From positions 230,972,803-231,036,802 of the forward strand of contig NC_081415.1 in NCBI RefSeq assembly GCF_030272615.1: a stretch of DNA of 64,000 bases. The letters run 5' to 3'. A model generated the notes under the pieces. That model had not been told where the DNA came from, searched no databases, and worked only from the letters and a program-made list of their open reading frames with translations. The DNA is from Cryptomeria japonica. Its lineage: Eukaryota; Streptophyta; Pinopsida; Cupressales; Cupressaceae. Of this stretch, positions 35,967 to 46,742 are shown in pieces (within the stretch, counting starts at the first letter, position 1; each line of letters begins with the position of its first letter). The position numbers were made by a program, and so were the translations under genes.

Positions 35967-35971
35967 CATAT

Positions 35972-36339
35972 TGCATTATTATGCTCCTTTGAGTCATTTT
36001 GATTATAGATGGAAGTACAACACTAAATTATCTCCTTCCTTTGTATAGTTGCATGCCCTTTATCATAGCTTATAAGCCTACTATTTTGGTCCCTTGCCCA
36101 TAGTTTAAATTCTATAACATTATGGACTAAATGTCTTACTAATCTTTGTGCAATATTCATTCTTTTGGAAATTATATTTGGTTTCATACTCTTAACCTAT
36201 TACTTAATATACTTACATAGGTGTAGCTAGGAATTAAGGGGTACATTACCATTTTAGTGCTCATGTTGAGGGTGAAATTCCTATTTACTAATTTCATCTC
36301 CAACCCATGTGCTTATATTTCATTCTTAAAGTCATTGTT
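35972..36339. other. No gene recognised
   Basis: AT-rich sequence between element E and the LINE, with no ORF, repeat or motif I can name. It is probably the same old DNA that lies left of 20020. Confidence 0.5.
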
Positions 36340-38818
36340 AAATTCTCACACTATTTTTTTTTTTGGCGAGAGTGGCAAGCCACATATATATATATATAAT
36401 AAGAAAACTGATTCAAGAGCTCAATAGGGAAAGAAATAGGAAGAAAACCCTATATCCTTGCTCGGATACAATGGAGAAAGAAAAAATGAAGCTATAAGGA
36501 GCCCATGCAAACCTCATAAAGGCCACAGATGAGAATAGTGGAACAGGATAAACTAAGATAAATCTGAGAATTGGCCCCGACAACTGGTTATCAATGATCT
36601 TGATAAAGTTTTATGGGGATACCTATGCATTGCAGACCCACCATCACCAGTGACCAGAGAGTATATTTGAATATTTGTAAAGCGCAGAGAGAGGAACACA
36701 ACCGGTTGAATTATTCTAGAACTATAATACCAGTACAGAATTATCACTACTACCGGTGAAGATGTGAAACCGGAACACTGACGAAATCAGTTAGCCGATG
36801 GGAGTATCGAACCTAGAGGAAAAAGTCAAGAAAAACCGGTTATATTATCGGAGCTTTAAATATCGGAATGTTGATGAAACCGAATATGTTATACTGGGAA
36901 GAACTAGTATGCAAACTAATTTATCAATTTACGAGAGTACTCACAAAACCGATTATACAGAGTTGAAATACAAAATGACTCCCATACCGGTACTTCAATG
37001 ACTTAATGGGTTGAATTGGAAGGCCCCAATCCAGAAAAGATCTTCAAAATTACATCTCCATATGTTGTAAACACTAAGAGAACATAACCAACAATGACGA
37101 GTCGGTCCCTGAACCTAGGGTGAGAGTCAAGGATTACTTCTCCAATCCTTGTAATCTCGAAAAAAATCCATCACCGATATTGAGTGCAGCGAAGGCCGAT
37201 ATTGGATCTTCAATCAGTGAACCGTGGATTTCATTGATTTGATCAAAGGAGAGCCGAGGAGGAGGAGAAATATTGTTCATCTGCATAGAAATCTCATCAC
37301 CCACTGGCATTACCAGAGAAATAACAGATGACTCTATTTGTCCATGATCATGACCTAAAATTGCTAAGATGGCATGCATTTTAGAGAAAATTCTACTTTT
37401 TAATTTTGGGTTTAAGCTTCTCCTAGCATTGCAGGCAACAATTTGGTAGGGTCTCACATTTTGCAGGGAAAGAGACTATTTTATGCTATCAAATATTGTA
37501 GGATATTCCTCATGTGTGAGCAAAAGCTTCTTGGAGAAAAGTCCACCCACTCTTTCCTAACCATCCCACAAATCATACTGACGAATGGCATCCAAGAGTT
37601 GATTATCATTCAAGTGATCTACCCGAATCATTTTATGAACTATATTTTTCAAGGGAACCCAAGACTGCAACAAATCCACTATATTGGAGAGAAATATAGA
37701 ACACAATTGTGAAGGAAAGAGAAACCTTTTCTCCTGCGGATAAAGTATTTCTTCCCCAATAATCTGCTTGATGCTTCATATGTAGTGATGGTAGGAGGTG
37801 TTGAAAACAATACCCAACTGATCTTCAGTAATATGGTCCTCAAATGGCATTTCCCAATCAGCAATTAACACAAGCACTCTATAATTTCTCGAGGAGTAGT
37901 CCATAATGCAATAAAACATGGCAGACTACAAAAGCAAGCGTATGCCACTTATGAGTGAAACCCAGTAAAAGCATTGTTTGTCTTGAAATTATCATACTCT
38001 GCCAAAATCATTTCATACCTTCATTTGTTGTGAAATAAATAGCAGAAAAGGGCAATATGCTTAATACTGAGATTATTAATTATTCTGCAGGGTGACAGAT
38101 GATGCCACATGTGTGAAATTAAACATGGAAATGATTTAGATCTCACAAAATTCATAGGGAAACCGCCATCGTACTTCCAACATGAAAGTGCATAGAAAAA
38201 ATCGATTATGCCATACTTATAGTGCACTTGCTGCAAGTATGGAAAACTTCATTAAATGCTCGCTCAACAAAGCTAGAGTAAAACCATTCAAGTGAGAGGT
38301 TGATGGTAGGGTGAGTGTGTCAACTATTTAAATATTTTTCCTTTCCTCATTGATAATGCTTGCAAGTTGAGGAAATTTTTCTAACTTGAAATTTGGAGAT
38401 GCAGAATCCACTACCAGCTTATCACAACCCAAATTTGCTAGAACATGTGCCACTCTATTACCTTCTCTGAATATGTGAGAAATGCAGCATTCCTCAAATG
38501 AGTCTATTAATGACCATGCTTTCTTTAAAATGTAGGAAATTTTCCAGTTAAATGAACATCTGGAAATGCAAGCTTTCACTATTATAGAGGAATCTCCTTC
38601 AACATGCAACCTGTGAAATCTTTTTTTTTTTGCCAATGTCAGTCCATATAGTAAATAAAGAGATTCTGCTACATAATTAGTTCCAAAAGGAATGGAAGAG
38701 GACTTAGCTTCCAAAAGAAAGCCTAAATGATCTCTAATACAAATCCCAATTCCCGAATCACCAGGATTTCCCCTAGATGAACCATCAAAATTTAATTTGA
38801 CAAAATTCTCACACTATT
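36340..38818 (-). mobile_element. 5'-truncated LINE
   Basis: The insert 36356-38802 is flanked by a perfect 16-base duplication AAATTCTCACACTATT (36340-36355 and 38803-38818). A T run at 36356-36364 is the poly(A) tail of a minus-strand element. The only recognisable coding part is an RNase H domain at the right (5') end. About 1.9 kb lies between its stop and the tail, with a 107-codon open frame at 37134-37457 (minus) that I do not recognise. Confidence 0.9.
38328..38802 (-). pseudogene. RNase H domain of the LINE ORF2 C-terminus
   Basis: Read from the 5' truncation at 38802, the frame is open to a stop at 38328. LNFDGSSRGNPGDSGIGICIRD is the first motif, split here by naming its key parts: the Asp in NFDG and the glycines of RGNPG. 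Then YVAESLYLLYGL gives the Glu, HVEGDSSIIVKA the second Asp, and IFREGNRVAHVLANLG the last His/Asn region. This is the RNase H found at the end of plant LINE ORF2 proteins. The reverse transcriptase part was never copied. An A-run coding for Lys (minus strand) at about 38622 is a likely slippage site. Confidence 0.9.
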
Positions 38819-39290
38819 ATATGCTTACAATGTTATATTACTTGGTGTTTACACAATGACATGATTGGATGCTTACGCATTAAATTAATGATTATATATA
38901 ATTATATGCTTGTATTAATTTATTTTTTATGTGTTTATTTTTGTTTTTCAAAAAATTCATTGTATGTTATGGATACAACCAATTGGTAGTAGGAGGTTGT
39001 GGAATGCATATCCTATCATTAATGTTCCTAAGTTTAGATATGCAAATAATAACTTATAATTGTATAGACTCATATTATGGATAAAGGACATGCACGAAAG
39101 ACAAACACATTTTATGACATCTTCACAAATTCATTACTTTAATCGACCCCATGATGATTTTCTTTGAGTGTAAATACTTTTATACAACTACACACATGGA
39201 TCCTATCATAGTGTAAATATTTTCGTATAACCCCATGATGATTTTATTGAAAAGGAAACTCTTCTCATGAGATATGATCACCTTTGAAAT
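38819..39290. other. No gene recognised
   Basis: AT-rich DNA with no ORF. A possible short direct repeat 'ccccatgatgatttt' occurs at about 39147 and 39230. Confidence 0.4.
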
Positions 39291-39299
39291 ATGGGGAAG

Positions 39300-40250
39300 A
39301 ATAGGCTCTATAGGTGGAGTTAGAGGTTCCTAAGGTGCACACAATCTGGTTTGCATAATAGGTTCATTACCCTTTCTACCTTTGAGGTTGTTGGAGGAAT
39401 AGGAGGTATAATTGGAGAATGAGAAATATATGGTGCATGAGAGGATTCAATTGTTATAAGTTACTTCCCCTTTCCTACTAATGAAATAGGTCCAGGTACA
39501 ACAAGAACTAATAGGGAATGAAAAACCTAGGGGGGATATTTAGACAACATTGATGTTTTTCCTCTTTCTATTACAAGAACAATATAAGTAACAAAAGACA
39601 TTACTTGTGGCTATGAAACATTTGGAGGAATGAAAGGTCTACCTAATTGAGCATGTTCATTCTTAGCCCCTAAAGAGGAAGTTATAAGGATGGAAAAATG
39701 TTATTTTGATTGAGTAGATAAAAGAGAAACAACCATGTGAAAGGATGAAAGGGGAAGTGTAAAAGAGGATGTTGAATAGTCCACTTTGAATTTACAGTAT
39801 TTTTTGAATAATAAATATCAAGGATGTAAAGCTCCTAGAGTAGTAGGCCAAAAGTGATCCAAAGAAAATCCCTGATGAGACCCAAGTGTTTTATATCTAG
39901 AATGTTGGATAGTGTCCACAGTACCATCATAATAAAAACTTTAAATATTTTTGCATAATGCAAGTGACTACATTCATGGAAGCTAGCGATGGAATACCCA
40001 ACTTCACTCTAAATAGATCAAATCTAGGGATGACAAAAAAATGTGGTTTCTATCAACTTGGGTCCAACTTGGACCATCAACATAATGGAACCCATAGTAG
40101 GAAAAGGGATACCATCATATATATATGAATGATCATAGGAGAAATGCCATATTTATCCTTATGGAAACAAAATTAATTTCCTTTGTTATGGCATTTATTT
40201 TTCTTGTAGGATCAATAAGAATACCATTAATGGTTTCCTCATTAGAATGA
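39300..40250 (-). pseudogene. Second copy (H) of the retropepsin-like ORF, heavily decayed
   Basis: Translation of the minus strand across stops gives GILIDPTRKINAITKE (near 40215), then PTMGSIMLMVQVG, then FRVKLGIPSLASMNVV and a segment ending in DHFWP (near 39845). These line up in order with GVLIDPSCMVNVITEE, PAIGSITLPIEV, FRVKLGYPWLSSMKAI and IDYFWPKQF of element A. A Ser/Pro-rich tail follows, also as in A. The loop reads DPT where a working protease has D(T/S)G, and A has DPS at the same place. No polymerase motif is seen on either side. Confidence 0.6.
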
Positions 40251-41533
40251 GTAGGAAAAGGTACAAAAATCTATATTGTGTATCATAGGATAGGCCACTA
40301 GATGAGAAATACATGATAGGAATATTGATGTCATATGCCTGAATTGGGTTGCATAAATCAGTCATAATTACCAATAATTTTAAATTTTCTTTAGAAGAAG
40401 TGGAAGCTAAAGTATTAGTTGTTATGAATTTTATAGAAAGTTATGGAAAGGGAGTTGCATATATCTGCAGTTGGTTATTTATCTTGGTGAACAAATTGGC
40501 AGTGCTTTGTTTTTTATCATTGATATTGATGTTATCTACATTGATGTGGTTTTTCTTACACCAAATGGAAAAGATGGATACATCACTTAGTATCATGTCT
40601 AGGAACACTTAGTATCATGTCTAGGAACACAATTTGCATCATACTAAGATGGCTAAGTTTGATTAGTTGGAAGTGGTTTGATTTTAAGAAGTGTAATTAG
40701 TTTATCTTTTAACAACTTTTGCATAATATTGTATAAAGTCATACAATTTTGTAAACAAAATATGCTTCTAAGGTGCTACATCTAAGGCCTCAAAATCTTT
40801 TGATACAATGATTACACTTATTTATTGATTAAAAGGTTTTTCATAGTTTCTAGAAGAATACACATAGCCATGGTTATCAAAGTGAGTTAATATGTATGAT
40901 CCATCATATTGAATAAAAATCTATTGATAATCTTGGAAGATGATGTAGAGATGAGAAAAATTATTATACTTCATTGACAAAATTGTATCCCTAAGCATTG
41001 GCTAATTTTTTTTAATGAATGCTCATTATACAAGAAAATTTTGGAGCACATAGGGAACTTTTTAAAAAGAGTTTGATATCTAAAAATTAAAGCAATCTCT
41101 CAAGAGGTCCTTGATTACAATAAACGAGGTTAGTAAAGGTGCCCTATGGTCAAATGTTTTCTTACAAGTGTTGGAGAAATCAATTGATCAATGGTTCAAA
41201 TATATAGATTGATTTTTCAAGTAGCATTGAGAAAAACTAATCGAAAATGGTATCTTTTAATGATTGTGATAATATTTCACTAACAAGGCATCCTAAAATT
41301 AGAGTAATTACATAATATTGTGAAAGAAAACACATGAATTCAACTTCAAGATTCACCTTAAGTTGTTATATTTCTTGAATTGAGGTACTTCAAAGCCTTG
41401 CGGGAGAGGTGTGTAGAGAATATGTAGTACTAATGGACTACATTTGTAATGTGTTGGATTAATGGTTGCAAATACATTTTGGATAGAGTAGCAACCTGAG
41501 TTTATAATTTTCCAACATTTTATGAAAGTGTAT

Positions 41534-42150
41534 TTAGCATAAGATATGCAATGTGCATTTAAATAGTAGAATTTTGGATAGTAGAAGTTTGTGTGGATAT
41601 AAACGTTGTTGTAAAGAAGGGTTGGGAGGTAAAGAGAGACTGAGAAGTAAAAAGGGAATGAGAATCACCAAAATTTCCTCCAGATAAAATAGAAGAAAGA
41701 CTATAAGAACAACAAGTAAATAAATTACTAGAAGGCACAACTACGACGACCATATGGATAGTAGGTACTAGAATTGACATATATATCTACATGCTAGTAA
41801 CATTATATTGTGAATCTTGTGGGTTTCTCAACATTGAATTATAGGAGAGTGCATTATTGTGTACAATGTGTGTCAAGCTTCAAAGAAACTCAAGTATCTT
41901 GTCATCAAATATTAATGTATTATAGATGTTATCCACAATAAGTGCACCTTGATTAAAATTATCATCAACTATGGAATTTTGAAAATTATGTAAATTCAAA
42001 TCCAAATTTTGATTTTTCTCAAAAGAAACTTTTAGGGTGGCATCATGATCACTACCACCAATCGAAGAGATAGATGATGCAATTAGTGAAGTGGGATTAG
42101 TAGAAAAAAAATAATGAGGGGGGGAATTAGGAAAATGAGGAGGCATGCCA
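41534..42150 (-). pseudogene. Ser/Thr/Pro-rich open stretches upstream of H
   Basis: Two open frames of 73 and 88 codons (41559-41780 and 41880-42146) are rich in Ser, Pro, Phe and Asn. They lie upstream of the H retropepsin-like ORF on the same strand and could be its decayed gag. No family motif is visible, and this is a guess. Confidence 0.25.
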
Positions 42151-42950
42151 ATTATAAATTGTTCACTTTTAAATCTTGGTCTAGTTTGGGTAGGTGATTT
42201 GAAAGGTCTTTGATTGTTGCATGATGTAGTTTTGAATACTTCTCCTTACTATGCATGCTACCTAAAGAAAGATATTAGGTTGTAAATATCATAAGAGACT
42301 TTACAACACTAAATATAACTACATTGGATAGAAAATAAATAAGATCTTCTTGGAAATGTTTATAGTTTATTGCAAAAAACAAAGTTCAATATTCAAAACA
42401 TCAGATCTACCAAAATGCAGCGTAGAAAATTGATTCTAGCAAAGGAAAGAAATTTCCTTTAGGACCAAGAATCTATACTAACATTAAGATGAATAAGATA
42501 TTATATTAATAATATGATCAAATCTATTTACAAATATTATAACTACAAATAAAATTAAATATTACAACCTCAATACAAATGCCCACTTATAAGAGATAGT
42601 GCAATTATTTCTCTAAACCAGTAATTATAACTTGACATCAATAGAAATGAAAAGTACAAATGTTGGAGATGATTCTATGAATTTTTTAGAGCCTTGTCCA
42701 TGGACACCGAAGCATAGCACAAAAATATTATGGCACATTGTTATATTATACAAATGAAAACTGAAAATTCTAGAATACAATAGAATATATATCTACAGAG
42801 GAAACAACAATACCATAGGAACATTGTATATAGAAAATATACAATGATAGAAACATGGAGAAATATATTGAAATAGCCTAAACTATGATAATTAGATGAA
42901 ATACAAAAAGAGAGTAATCATAGCCCAGATTTCTTACTCTTTCAATCCTA
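42150..42950. other. No gene recognised
   Basis: AT-rich DNA without a usable ORF or clear repeat. Confidence 0.4.
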
Positions 42951-42979
42951 AATAACATACACATAGAAAAAGAAAGGAA

Positions 42980-43065
42980 AATGTTGAGTTGCTTGTTTAG
43001 GGGCTTGCCTTAGTCAAACCCAAGTTTTGGTGTTTCCACTTCCATAGATAACCAAGATTGATTTA
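42980..43065 (-). repeat. Fragment related to gypsy-like LTR A/G
   Basis: The stretch GCCTTAGTCAAACCC, followed by TTTCCAC and CCATAGATAACCAAG, matches solo LTR G at about 25888-25935 in the same orientation. It would therefore be minus strand, as is the H ORF, and may be a remnant of the H 5' LTR. Boundaries cannot be set. Confidence 0.45.
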
Positions 43066-44450
43066 AAGTGGGATGTAAGACCAATGATAAATACAACATA
43101 TCAAAAACACTAGGATAAGACCAAGCAGATCTAATTGTTAGCATGAGAAAACTATACACTGTGAGAAGAGAGATTAAAATAGAATAGGATCACTTCAATA
43201 ATAGAAAAGACCTCCAAAGTGGATTTTGAAGCTACAACAATCTTCTCTTAGGTGATCTCACCATGAACAAGTGACATGAAAGGAGCCAAGGGAGTTTTAT
43301 TTTCTTCACAACCTAAAAGCTTCAAGAAAGTTGTAGATAGCCAAGACAAGAGTGAATGTTTGTGTGTGAGAGAGATTGAATGAAAAAAAAAAATTGTAAA
43401 TAAAAAGTCATGGATTGTTTGCCAAAATGTGACTGTCACCCAAGGGTATTACATTTAAAATATTATCGGGAATATAACATTCCAATGACTACTTGAATCA
43501 TGAATTTCTATGAGATATTAATGCATCATGCAAACATCTATTCATGGCACTGCCATCTAAGGAAAATTTCCAAAAACGTAGGATCATAAGGAATTTGTTA
43601 GCTATGAGGCATTTTGGTTTCGACATTTTATATTTAATTTTTTTTTATATTATGAGCTAAAGGGGAGGATATTGTGTAGTGCTAAATCATAGGGGTATAC
43701 AGTTTCCTACACTATAGTAAATTATATGGTCAAGAAGAGGATTAATGACCTATAAACACTTTCATAAGTTGAATAGGATGTAGTGAAAAAATGGATTATG
43801 GAAAGGGAGAAAAAAAACTTCAGGTATGGTAAAGGAGAAAAGAATTTCACAATATTTCCTTTAGATAAATAACCAAATGAGCTATAAAATAAATCTTGTA
43901 GTCACCTAGAAGATAACAAAAATCATGTGATCTCTAATGGAATGCTAAAAATAAAAAAGAAAATGAAGTTAAGGCGCCTACAAAAATCTATGACCATAAA
44001 ATGTTATGAGGATCAAAAGGGGAGAGCTTGCAACCATCTAGGGAATGTGTAGGATCTTCATAGAGGTTCACCATGAAAGATAATGTGTAAAAGGGTACCA
44101 AAAATATATAGATCTCCATGTGAACCAAAGAGGAGAGTGCCTATTCATTAAAAGATATGAAAAATCCTAAGAAGGGTTTACTAGAGAAAACACCCAAGTT
44201 TGTAGTAGTTCACCACTACAAAGACACATTTACAAATAAAAATAAAAGAGTGAATGGCTATTAAAGGACCATGCAAGGAATCTAAAGAAATTTAGAAAGA
44301 AAACTGGGGGCCTAATAGCATGTGAAATATGGAAACTAAATCCATAGGAGTGAAAATATTCCTCTACCAAAGAAAGAATATGTCCATGAAGGGTAGAAAT
44401 GACATAAATTCATAACAAAGGTGTTGAAAATAATACCAATCCAAAGAGAG
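43066..44450. other. No gene recognised
   Basis: AT-rich, stop-rich DNA. A purine run with TTGTGTAGTGCTAAAT at about 43665-43690 might be a polypurine tract and LTR start, but I found no partner for it. Confidence 0.35.
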
Positions 44451-44452
44451 AT

Positions 44453-44645
44453 AGAAAGAAGTTTTTAGGATCTAAAGTTTTATGGATGACATGATTGGAT
44501 AGGCGTGGCCCTTTCCAAGTTGCCTTTTGGTTGGTGTTTTCTTGTTTTTCTCTCCTTTCAAGGTTTGATTACCCTCAGTTTTGTACTAGTTCTCTAATTT
44601 AATAAATTTTTGCCCCTTTGTTTCAAAAAAGAAAGAGGTTTTTTA
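44453..44645 (+). mobile_element. Short LINE 3' tail
   Basis: The segment ends AATTTAATAAATTTTTGCCCC, TTTGTTTC and an A run (44625-44630), the typical end of plant LINE copies. Near-identical flanks AGAAAGAAGTTTTTA (44453) and AGAAAGAGGTTTTTTA (44630) could be its target duplication with one change. The copy would be only about 160 bases. Confidence 0.5.
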
Positions 44646-45090
44646 TGAAATAAAACTACATGTAGATGAATAATGCAGGGTATGGCTTAAAAATGAAGTC
44701 CCAAAAATATACATATGTCCTTTAACATATAAAAAATCAACCTATACAAATAGGGTAAGAATATTACAAATTGAAGGTATGAGAATGTCATAATGACTTG
44801 TAAAATATGTAAGGTAATCTAAGACCTAAATCTAGCACTTCAAAAAAGTTTCGTTTAGAAACTTAGTACATGGAGTTGGTTCATAGTAGAGACATTGAAT
44901 GGAGAGATAAGTATACTCATTACTACATATAAGAGATATATGTTGTGATGCTTTGGTTGCAATGAAAAAATTAAACATGTTAGAAGAAATTTCATTGTGC
45001 TTGAAAACCAAAGGAAGATCCACAAAGGAAGAATCTACCAAACTAAGAGGATCCTATAAGGAAAATGATGCCTCAAGCTTGCAATAGAAA
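44646..45090. other. No gene recognised
   Basis: AT-rich DNA with one 69-codon chance ORF. No motif seen. Confidence 0.4.
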
Positions 45091-45097
45091 AAGGGTG

Positions 45098-45660
45098 GTG
45101 TTGATATGCCAGTGTGGGAGGGTATAGGAGGGTGATACCTCCTTGCGGTATCTAGGAGTCTCATCCCCTAAGTGGGGGATTTGAGGGTCGCACACCCCGA
45201 TGGGGGTTTGGGGGCAATGCCCTTGAAAGCCACATTTTATGTATAATTTATCATTGTAAATATTGACTGTTTATCATTAGGTTATAGATCTAACCATACA
45301 GACTGTGTTGGCATTTTTTACTCTAGAAGGAAATCTTATTTTATGAGCTCAAAAAATTGTACTACAACTAGGTATTGTGATGTATTCTAATATCCTAATA
45401 GATGTTGAGTTGCCTCCAAATCTCCGGTTGGTGATACTCCCGTGAGAAGCTCTATCTACAAGTATATTGTAAATCTTGTTGAATTCTGAATAATATATTG
45501 GACAACTTTTAGAGTGTGGGGTTTTTCTCCCAAAAGGGTTTTCCCCATGTAAATCATTGTGTTGTGTTTTACATGTTATTTATGTTTATTTTTATTAATT
45601 TTTTGTAGTTGTTGTAAAGATGTGAATTTTTTTCATTTTACTCTCCTCTCAAAAATAGTG
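45098..45660 (+). repeat. LTR-like fragment, copia type
   Basis: It begins TGTTGATATGCCAGTG and holds G-rich lines around 45170-45220. It has the block GTGGGGTTTTTCTCCC, AAAAGGG and TTTTCCCCATGTAAA at about 45515-45555, which resembles the block shared by the other copia LTRs. No partner LTR or coding part was found, so it may be a solo LTR or a fragment. Confidence 0.4.
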
Positions 45661-46060
45661 TAGAAGTTGTTATGCTTCCTTACTACTATTTTTTTTTTAA
45701 ATTCTTGCCATTTCATTGGTATTATGTAAAAACTTTAATATAATGAATAGAAAATTGGTGAAGTTGAAGGTTCTTAATGAGCTTACTAGGGATCAAGTCT
45801 TGCTGAATGGAAGACTCCTCCAACATCATAAGGGATGAGGCCGAGATTGTGACATCATAAAAGATGAGGCCAAGATTGTACCCTAAAGAATTTGACGGAA
45901 TAGATACCCCTCAGTCCTTGACTTTAGCTAAAGATGAATAATCTTCCATCAAAAATAAAAAATAAAAATTTCAAAAAAAAAATCATACATGAATATAGCT
46001 GACTATTCTTTATAATTTCCTTTAAAGGGATTCCATAGATTCCATGATCGTTTTTAATAA
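45661..46060. other. No gene recognised
   Basis: AT-rich DNA with a small repeated phrase 'catcataa.gatgaggcc.agattgt' near 45825-45880. Confidence 0.4.
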
Positions 46061-46063
46061 TTA

Positions 46064-46414
46064 TTGCTGAGAAAGTATAGTTTAGAAATTGTAGAAAACT
46101 GGTGGTTTCATAAGCTACGACTTACAAAGCTTTTACCAAAATTTAATAAAAATTGCAAAGCATACAAGAGATCTTGCACTGCCGCCATGCAGAAATTAAA
46201 TTACCTAAACTACCCAAATTTGGAGGGAAACTTTCAGCCCCAGCCCCCAAGCAGTCCCAGTAACAGTATGAAAGAACACAGGCTCCAAGTTTACAGGAAG
46301 ATATTTCATTCAATGATTACCCCTTTTTTCAGCCATGGAACCTCTATCTGCACAGATTTAGAAGCAGAAGCCATTTCCATGGGACACTGTCCTTTCTACT
46401 ACTGCTGGTCATGA
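46064..46414 (+). CDS. Hypothetical ORF, 116 codons
   Basis: The frame is open for 116 codons downstream of the GIF gene's 3' end, on the opposite strand. The product has a basic N-terminal half and QPQPPSSPSNS in the middle. I see no signal peptide, membrane segment or known motif. It may be chance or part of antisense DNA of the GIF 3' region. Confidence 0.2.
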   Translation: MLRKYSLEIVENWWFHKLRLTKLLPKFNKNCKAYKRSCTAAMQKLNYLNYPNLEGNFQPQPPSSPSNSMKEHRLQVYRKIFHSMITPFFSHGTSICTDLEAEAISMGHCPFYYCWS

Positions 46415-46742
46415 TAATGTTGTGACCAATTAAGTAAAGAAGATTGAATTCAATTTTAGAAAGCAAAATTTGGGCACATTTGCCTAGAATCTTGATAAAA
46501 AATAGAACACATTCTCATAAATCTTGATCTGTTAAAACACTCTTTGAGCACATTGCAGTTTTTTCTCTGTAATAGTTAACATATGATGTATCCACAGACC
46601 TAATTTTAAATATACTTTGGCAAAATCTGTCTGTTTCTTTCTATTATTGACATACAAATATAAATTCATGTTCATTTCAATTATCACTGATCAATGACGA
46701 CCAGGAGATTTGTGTTTTAAGACCACTCAAGAACCACAACAA

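Larger units (their letters stand above)
20020..35971 (-). mobile_element. LTR element E, polymerase-less, with element D nested in its 3' LTR
   Basis: Element E lies on the minus strand: 5' LTR 35020-35966, primer binding site 35006-35017, zinc-knuckle gag 33804-34978, second large ORF 30301-33441, polypurine tracts from 30087, and a 3' LTR split into 29173-30086 and 20025-20039 by element D. The target duplication is CGTAT at 20020-20024 against CATAT at 35967-35971, one CpG-type change apart. The E interior is about 4.9 kb. I see no protease, integrase, reverse transcriptase or RNase H motif in any frame, so E must have been moved in trans. Its LTRs, primer site and purine tracts match copia (Sirevirus-like) practice. 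Confidence 0.85.

Noticed and set aside
43665-43690. Possible polypurine tract and LTR start (GGGGAGGATATTGTGTAG)
   Set aside because: No matching LTR, primer site or coding region could be paired with it, so it is mentioned only within a gap entry.
46064-46414. Idea that this ORF is a conserved host gene
   Set aside because: No recognisable domain and no exon partner; kept only as a low-confidence ORF.
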